From NCBI GenBank assembly GCA_024305405.1, contig JAKNDB010000068.1:704501-768500 (forward strand): 64,000 nt of DNA, read 5' to 3'. The notes under the pieces were generated by a model, which was not told the origin of the DNA, made no database searches, and saw only the letters and a program-made list of their open reading frames with translations. Shown in pieces: positions 59,509 to 64,000 of the stretch; position 1 is the first letter of the stretch, and each line of letters starts with the position of its first letter. The DNA is from Dirofilaria immitis. Lineage: Eukaryota; Nematoda; Chromadorea; Rhabditida; Onchocercidae. Made by a program: the position numbers and the translations under genes.

Positions 59509-60949
59509 ATGTTGCAAATAATGATTTTTCTCAGTTCTATTATATATATTTCCGGAAAATCAAATACTACTCCGGCTGTACGCATTATTAACAAAACAGC
59601 TCTTCCGTGGTGGATGCATACAATGGGTAAAAAAATTTTTCGATTTATATATGAATTAAAACCTTTGATCGAGTACTGATAATTTCGAAAATATGCAGTC
59701 CTAATAGTAAATTTTATTTAAAATTCTTAATAAATATTCGAAATGAATTTCCTTTTATTTCATCTTCACTTATCCTGCTAGATCACTATTCTCAATACTG
59801 AACGTAAATTTTTTTAATTCGCGAGTTTTAGATTGCTTTCCTGACGAAAATAGAAGATTTGGCACACATTGTTATCAATGGATACCATTCAAAAAAGTAT
59901 ATACTAAATTTAACAATATGAAATTATTTGTTGATCTGGATATAAAAACTATTTTTACTATATTCATGATTTTGTCGAATATTTGATAAAATTGAATTAT
60001 GCGAAAAATTAAAATATTAGTCCGATCAATTAAAACAATTCAATCATTATTCCATGATATAATCTATTATCTTCAGTCAAACAAAATTAATCTCGAAACA
60101 TTCGATAATGATTTATGCCGAAACTATTACGGACAATATAGCATTACCATTGAATCAGATGATGAGTGGAAATATATTAAAGAAGTGGTAAAAGGTATTC
60201 TTGCCGTAGATAAAAGAATGAGAGATTTTATAAAAATTCCATTAAAATATCTAATGTAAAAAACTGAGTGACGAATGATTTTATGGCAAATAGGAATCTT
60301 GATCCTTCGCAAAGAGAAAAAATGAGATCATATAATTTGATTAATGTCATAATCTCAGATGTAGTTCATGCAGACCTTGGCATTAGCGTGAAATTTTTGT
60401 TGATGTTTACAAACTTTTTGGCTAACATATTTAATAAAAATAGATGACAATGTTTGATTTTGTGAATTTCATCAAAAACTATTATGATCTGATAATTTTC
60501 AAAAAGAATTTTCTTTCGCGAGATATTTTTTCTTATTCTGATAATTTCGGCTTTTAATTTTCCTAAATCTCTTTTTATCATTTATCATGCTCCGTTTGAT
60601 AGTTGTTCAAGAAGATTGATTTAATTTAATCACAAAATTTGAATGCATTACTTTTTATCAAGCAATTTTTGTGATGATAAAAACGATAAAATTTCCAGAA
60701 GCTTCAATCGGGACCATGAGAAATGATACGAAAAATTCAAGAAGTCTATACGTATTATTGGGTGGCGTGGAACGCTTCGGAAGAATGAGTCCGAGGTTGT
60801 TATATGATGAACATTTGAAAGGGCTTCACGTTCATCGCGATAGCAATTGGCCTTGTAAACGTTATGGTATCATTGCTCAGTGGCCTAAGTTCAATGGTAC
60901 GATAAGAATAATTTTTAAATTTCCTGTTCGGCCAGCGTCAATATGTTAA
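59509..60949 (+). CDS. C-type-lectin-like secreted protein, four exons
   Basis: Exons are 59509-59626, 59832-59896, 60077-60194 and 60699 to 60896 or 60949. Exon 1 encodes a hydrophobic signal-like start (MLQIMIFLSSIIYISG) and KSNTTPAVRIINKTALPWW, with two N-glycosylation sequons. Exon 2 adds DCFPDENRRFGTHCYQWIPF, the opening Cys pair of a C-type lectin fold. Exon 3 adds LETFDNDLCRNYYGQYSITI and ESDDEWKYIKEVVK, the helix-rich part. Exon 4 adds SLYVLLGGVERFG...NWPCKRYGIIAQWPKF, the region of the W/C core. Donors are GTAAAA, GTATAT and GTATTC; acceptors are GTTTTAG, TCTTCAG and TTTCCAG. Phases are 1, 0 and 1, all consistent. Exon 4 can either read on to SIC and TAA at 60949 or splice at GTACGA (60897). 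The calcium-binding EPN/QPD motif is not visible. Likely extracellular. Confidence 0.65.
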
Positions 60950-61599
60950 ATTAAATAAAATAAATTTAGAATGAAGGAATGTATCAGATTAATGAGGTTT
61001 TCACTATATCAGATTAATAATTCAAAAAATTAAATTATAGAAGAAACTATTCTGTTTTTATTTTTAAATTTCTTGGTTTAATTGTTCAGTTTTATAATAA
61101 GCGAGCGGAAAAATATAGAATTCCGATTCTTCTCTTACCAATTAGTTATTGAAAAATTGATTTCTCAAAATTTGACAAAATCAAATTGATTTTAATATGC
61201 GATGAATTTGAATTTCAAGTCGTGATAAATTCGATTAATTTTTACATAAAGAAAAATTAATTTGTCATATATTGGTATTTTTCAATGAAAAAGAAACTAA
61301 GAAAAAAATGGGTAATAAGGAATCTATTATTCAATGGACTAATAGAAAAGGTATAAAATTTATAAATACTTTGATTATAATTAATCTAATTTTACAGTCG
61401 AGTAAAAATAAATAACAAACAGTTTAATCACTGAGTATAGCATTGCAAATTGGATCTTGATTTAATGAAAAAATTTATTATTGCATCAAATTGGTTGTAA
61501 ATTAAATATGAAGAAATTGATTTGTATTTATATTAAAAACAAATAAATAAACATAAAATAAACAAGCAATAAGGAAAAAAATAATTAAATAATTTCTAG
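60950..61599. other. Mostly non-coding, possible 3' exon
   Basis: 61284-61352 has a short protein-like frame (MKKKLRKKWVIRNLLFNGLI) ending at a GTATAA donor-like site, but no acceptor of quality precedes it. Nothing else noted. Confidence 0.3.
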
Positions 61600-62690
61600 C
61601 AATGGTGAATATATCAGTATTCTCAGTATCATGTAAAAAATTGAAAAATTATAAATGGAATGTCATATGCAAACGAAATGTAAATTCAATAATATAATTT
61701 TAAATTTACCGTAATTTGTTATGATTCATATAGTAATAATACCAACATTTCATCACTTAAAACATTCAATGTGTGAAAGTGATTGACAATAAAAAGACTT
61801 TACTCAATCGAAATATGTAAAAAGTCGATAATCAATAAATTATTCAAATTTTAGCATTTCTCTTATTGGGAAAGATCTACAACCGCACATTTCGTCGTCT
61901 ATGAGAGAGGTATCAACAATCAAGTAATGTAATGTAGTAAACACTTGTTTAAATGAACAAATCATATAATACAGAAATATGTATCAATCTCTGCTTGAGT
62001 ATAAATGTGACAGCAAAAATCAGATTTAAAAAAAAAAACTTGGATTCCTAAGATATTGACAAATTGAAACGTGGTATTGTTGCTAACTTAATCTAATGTT
62101 CGCAAAAATAAATTATAAAATTCGACAATAATATCAGATTATTTTGCAGCAAAAAACTATCATCAGCTTCCACTTTGTTTACGGTAAATTGTAAGTTTTT
62201 GATGCTGGAAAATTAACTTTTCAAAGGAATTTAAAATTTGAACTTATATAATTACATGAATAATTTTCTCTTTTCCATTCACTATGCTAGAATTAATTGC
62301 AACTGATCATAAATATCTTTCAGACTATTTACGACAGGTATTTGTGCTGCTGCTTTTGGTGTATTGTTACAAAAATTGAAAATGGTTTTAAAAAATATTA
62401 CTAGATGAATTTTGAAACCAATTTTAACTCATATTGAATATGTTCACGTTAAATTAATAAAATTTTGGCGCAAATTTCATCATTAAAAGCTAATAATAAA
62501 CAAAATAATAAGACATAACCAATAGGAATAACGACTCAATTATTCAGTAGAAATGCTTCTATTTGATATTAAACTTAATGTGCGCTTTTTGCAAAAAAGT
62601 GATTGAGAGTATTAGGAAATTAATACAAATATAAACAGCGAATGCAACGTAGTGGCGCATTAAGTTTTAATTATTGTAAATATAATGAGA
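61600..62690 (-). repeat. Block Y, partial inverted third copy
   Basis: Reverse complement corresponds to about 47510-48720 of copy 1 and 54910-56230 of copy 2, including AAAAGTGATTGAGAGTATTA near 62600 and CATATGCAAACGAAATG near 61665. It is more diverged than copies 1 and 2 are from each other and lies directly inside the right palindrome arm. Confidence 0.75.
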
Positions 62691-62703
62691 GAAGAGGTAA
62701 TAC

Positions 62704-64000
62704 AAGGTTTGAAATTGATCTAATAATAAAGAAAGAGGATTCAGTTTGAAATTAGCATGGATTTTATTCGAATATGTAAATGTATAAAAAAATTTAATGT
62801 TCAGTCTCATTAAGATATTTCCTTTTTAATAAAAACTCGAATATTCAATATTCAATATAAGAATTTTTCATATATATTATTTGTTTTATAAATCCATTAA
62901 TTTATTAAAAAATGTTTGTGATGGTGGCGTAGAAATCATAAATTCGTTTCATCGATGATTTAAAAAGCGTATGGTGAATAAGCGTTTTTGATAATTTTAA
63001 CTTTTATAAAATAATATAAACCGATGAGTATATAAAATAAATTGTATGAAATATCGTAGAATATGAAACTGTTTCTTAATCAAATTATAATTGTGAATTT
63101 GGGTTATTCTCGAAATCGCAAAATTATGAATTATTCTTTCTTCTTATCGTTGTATTGTAAGAATTATCCCTAGCAACAAGAATATTCGAGATAAATATGT
63201 TTGAGATAATTTAAAACATTCAGAGCTTTTATATGTAATAAATAAGTTTCAACATTACATGGTTTCCATTTTTAAATACCGTCATATGCAGTTGGATTGT
63301 TAAAAGCATAATACACCGAATATAAGCATTTATTAACATTAATTTTAATAAGCAGATTTCCTTGATTAGAAATAAGTTCCAACAGTCGTTCATCTTCATC
63401 CACTTCCAGCTTGAAGAATCGTTCCAAATCAGTAATAAAATCCATTCAAACTTCCGAAAGAAGATTTCTTCATAGTCAAAATTATTCATTGTCAATTAAA
63501 ATTTTATGGAGCATATTTCATGAATATCGTATTTTCTGCAATCCATAGTTACTAGTTAAAAGGGAAGCGCTAATACTAAAATAAAAAACCATAGTAAAGA
63601 TATAAACTAAAACAATAGAAGAAGGTTCCAATTAAATTTTTGAAATCGATAAAAATCCACGTACTGTCAATCACAGTAACCTCTCTGCAATATTTTTTTC
63701 TACAGTTCCTTAAAGTATTTTATTTCTGAGACAGCTTTTTTTCGGTCATTTTCATTTATTTTTTTATTATCAATTTTTAGCTGATTATATAAAACTTATA
63801 ACTTTCGTTCTTCAGCTATTTTATTGGCTCAAATAAATTGATTATGCTAGCGTACAGAAATGTGTATCACGAAATATCGAAATGTGGAATGAACTCTCTG
63901 TTTACAATACACCTAACCTTTACTGAGTTCATTCATCAATTGTTGTAGAGATGGGAATATTTTTCTATGATAATGTATCGATTGAATAATACTATTAAAT
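62704..64000 (-). repeat. Right arm of the 1.3-kb palindrome (continues past the window)
   Basis: Reverse complement of 57502-58799. The inner end is sharp at AAGGTTTGAAATTGATC (62704); position 64000 pairs with 57502, so the repeat may be longer than seen here. Confidence 0.96.
63272..63445 (-). CDS. 57-aa acidic ORF, palindrome copy 2
   Basis: Same reading as 58058-58231, with SNQGNLL in place of SNQENLL. Start ATG at 63445 and stop TAA at 63272-63274 are intact, so both arms preserve the frame; with so few differences this does not by itself show selection. Confidence 0.45.
   Translation of the reverse strand: MDFITDLERFFKLEVDEDERLLELISNQGNLLIKINVNKCLYSVYYAFNNPTAYDGI

Noticed and set aside
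1..64000. tRNA genes and CRISPR arrays
   Set aside because: No cloverleaf with a GTTCGAATC-type T arm was recognised by eye, and no spaced direct repeats occur; a tRNAscan run would settle the first point.

Overview
The window looks like nuclear DNA of a nematode, most likely a filarial worm or a close relative. Four things point that way. The sequence is very AT-rich and full of homopolymer and TA tracts. Genes are split into short exons with nematode-style acceptors (TTTCAG) and GTAAGT-like donors. A degenerate TTAGGC-type telomere cluster lies at 32121-32144. A damaged piece of alpha-proteobacterial DNA (23S rRNA plus the end of nuoH) sits at about 30.4-32.1 kb, as expected of a nuclear Wolbachia insertion. 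All exon models here were read by eye from ORF frames, splice signals and phase agreement; none was checked by alignment.

Region 1-34.5 kb is gene-poor with long AT-rich non-coding stretches. It holds a three-exon gene for a four-pass membrane protein (1302-3660, minus), the 3' exons of a calponin-homology (smoothelin/cytospin-like) gene (13418-15299, minus), a large GATAATAATAATAGATAGT-type minisatellite (18160-18784), a 40-bp perfect palindrome (22501-22540), and weaker minus-strand exon candidates at 27.7-29.9 kb. The bacterial insert lies between two 1.7-kb inverted repeats (24484-26194 and 32785-34498).

Region 34.5-64 kb is different: a mosaic of duplicated and inverted blocks. A C2H2 zinc-finger gene is present twice in opposite orientation (41.1-41.9 and 51.8-52.4 kb) inside arms of about 2.3 kb. 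The second copy is itself flanked by inverted repeats of about 0.45 kb, one of which was split by an LTR insertion (50616-51099). A 2.5-kb block occurs twice directly (46.8-49.3, 54.2-56.7 kb) and a third time, partial and inverted (61.6-62.7 kb). A nearly identical 1.3-kb palindrome arm pair (57.5-58.8 / 62.7-64.0 kb, running off the window end) carries a 57-codon ORF in each arm. Gene relics here include the transmembrane and cytoplasmic-tail exons of an integrin alpha subunit with a nonsense codon in its conserved VPWW motif, and a degraded zinc-finger ORF. The spacer of the palindrome holds a multi-exon C-type-lectin-like gene (59509-60949, plus).

There is no operon-like functional theme. 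The interest is structural: a nested set of inverted duplications, gene copies in different stages of decay, and an endosymbiont-derived insert bracketed by inverted repeats next to telomere-like DNA. The palindromes with decayed gene copies resemble ampliconic or sex-linked chromatin, but that is only an inference. Several frames are broken by one-base deficits in A or T runs, so some apparent pseudogenes may be assembly errors.
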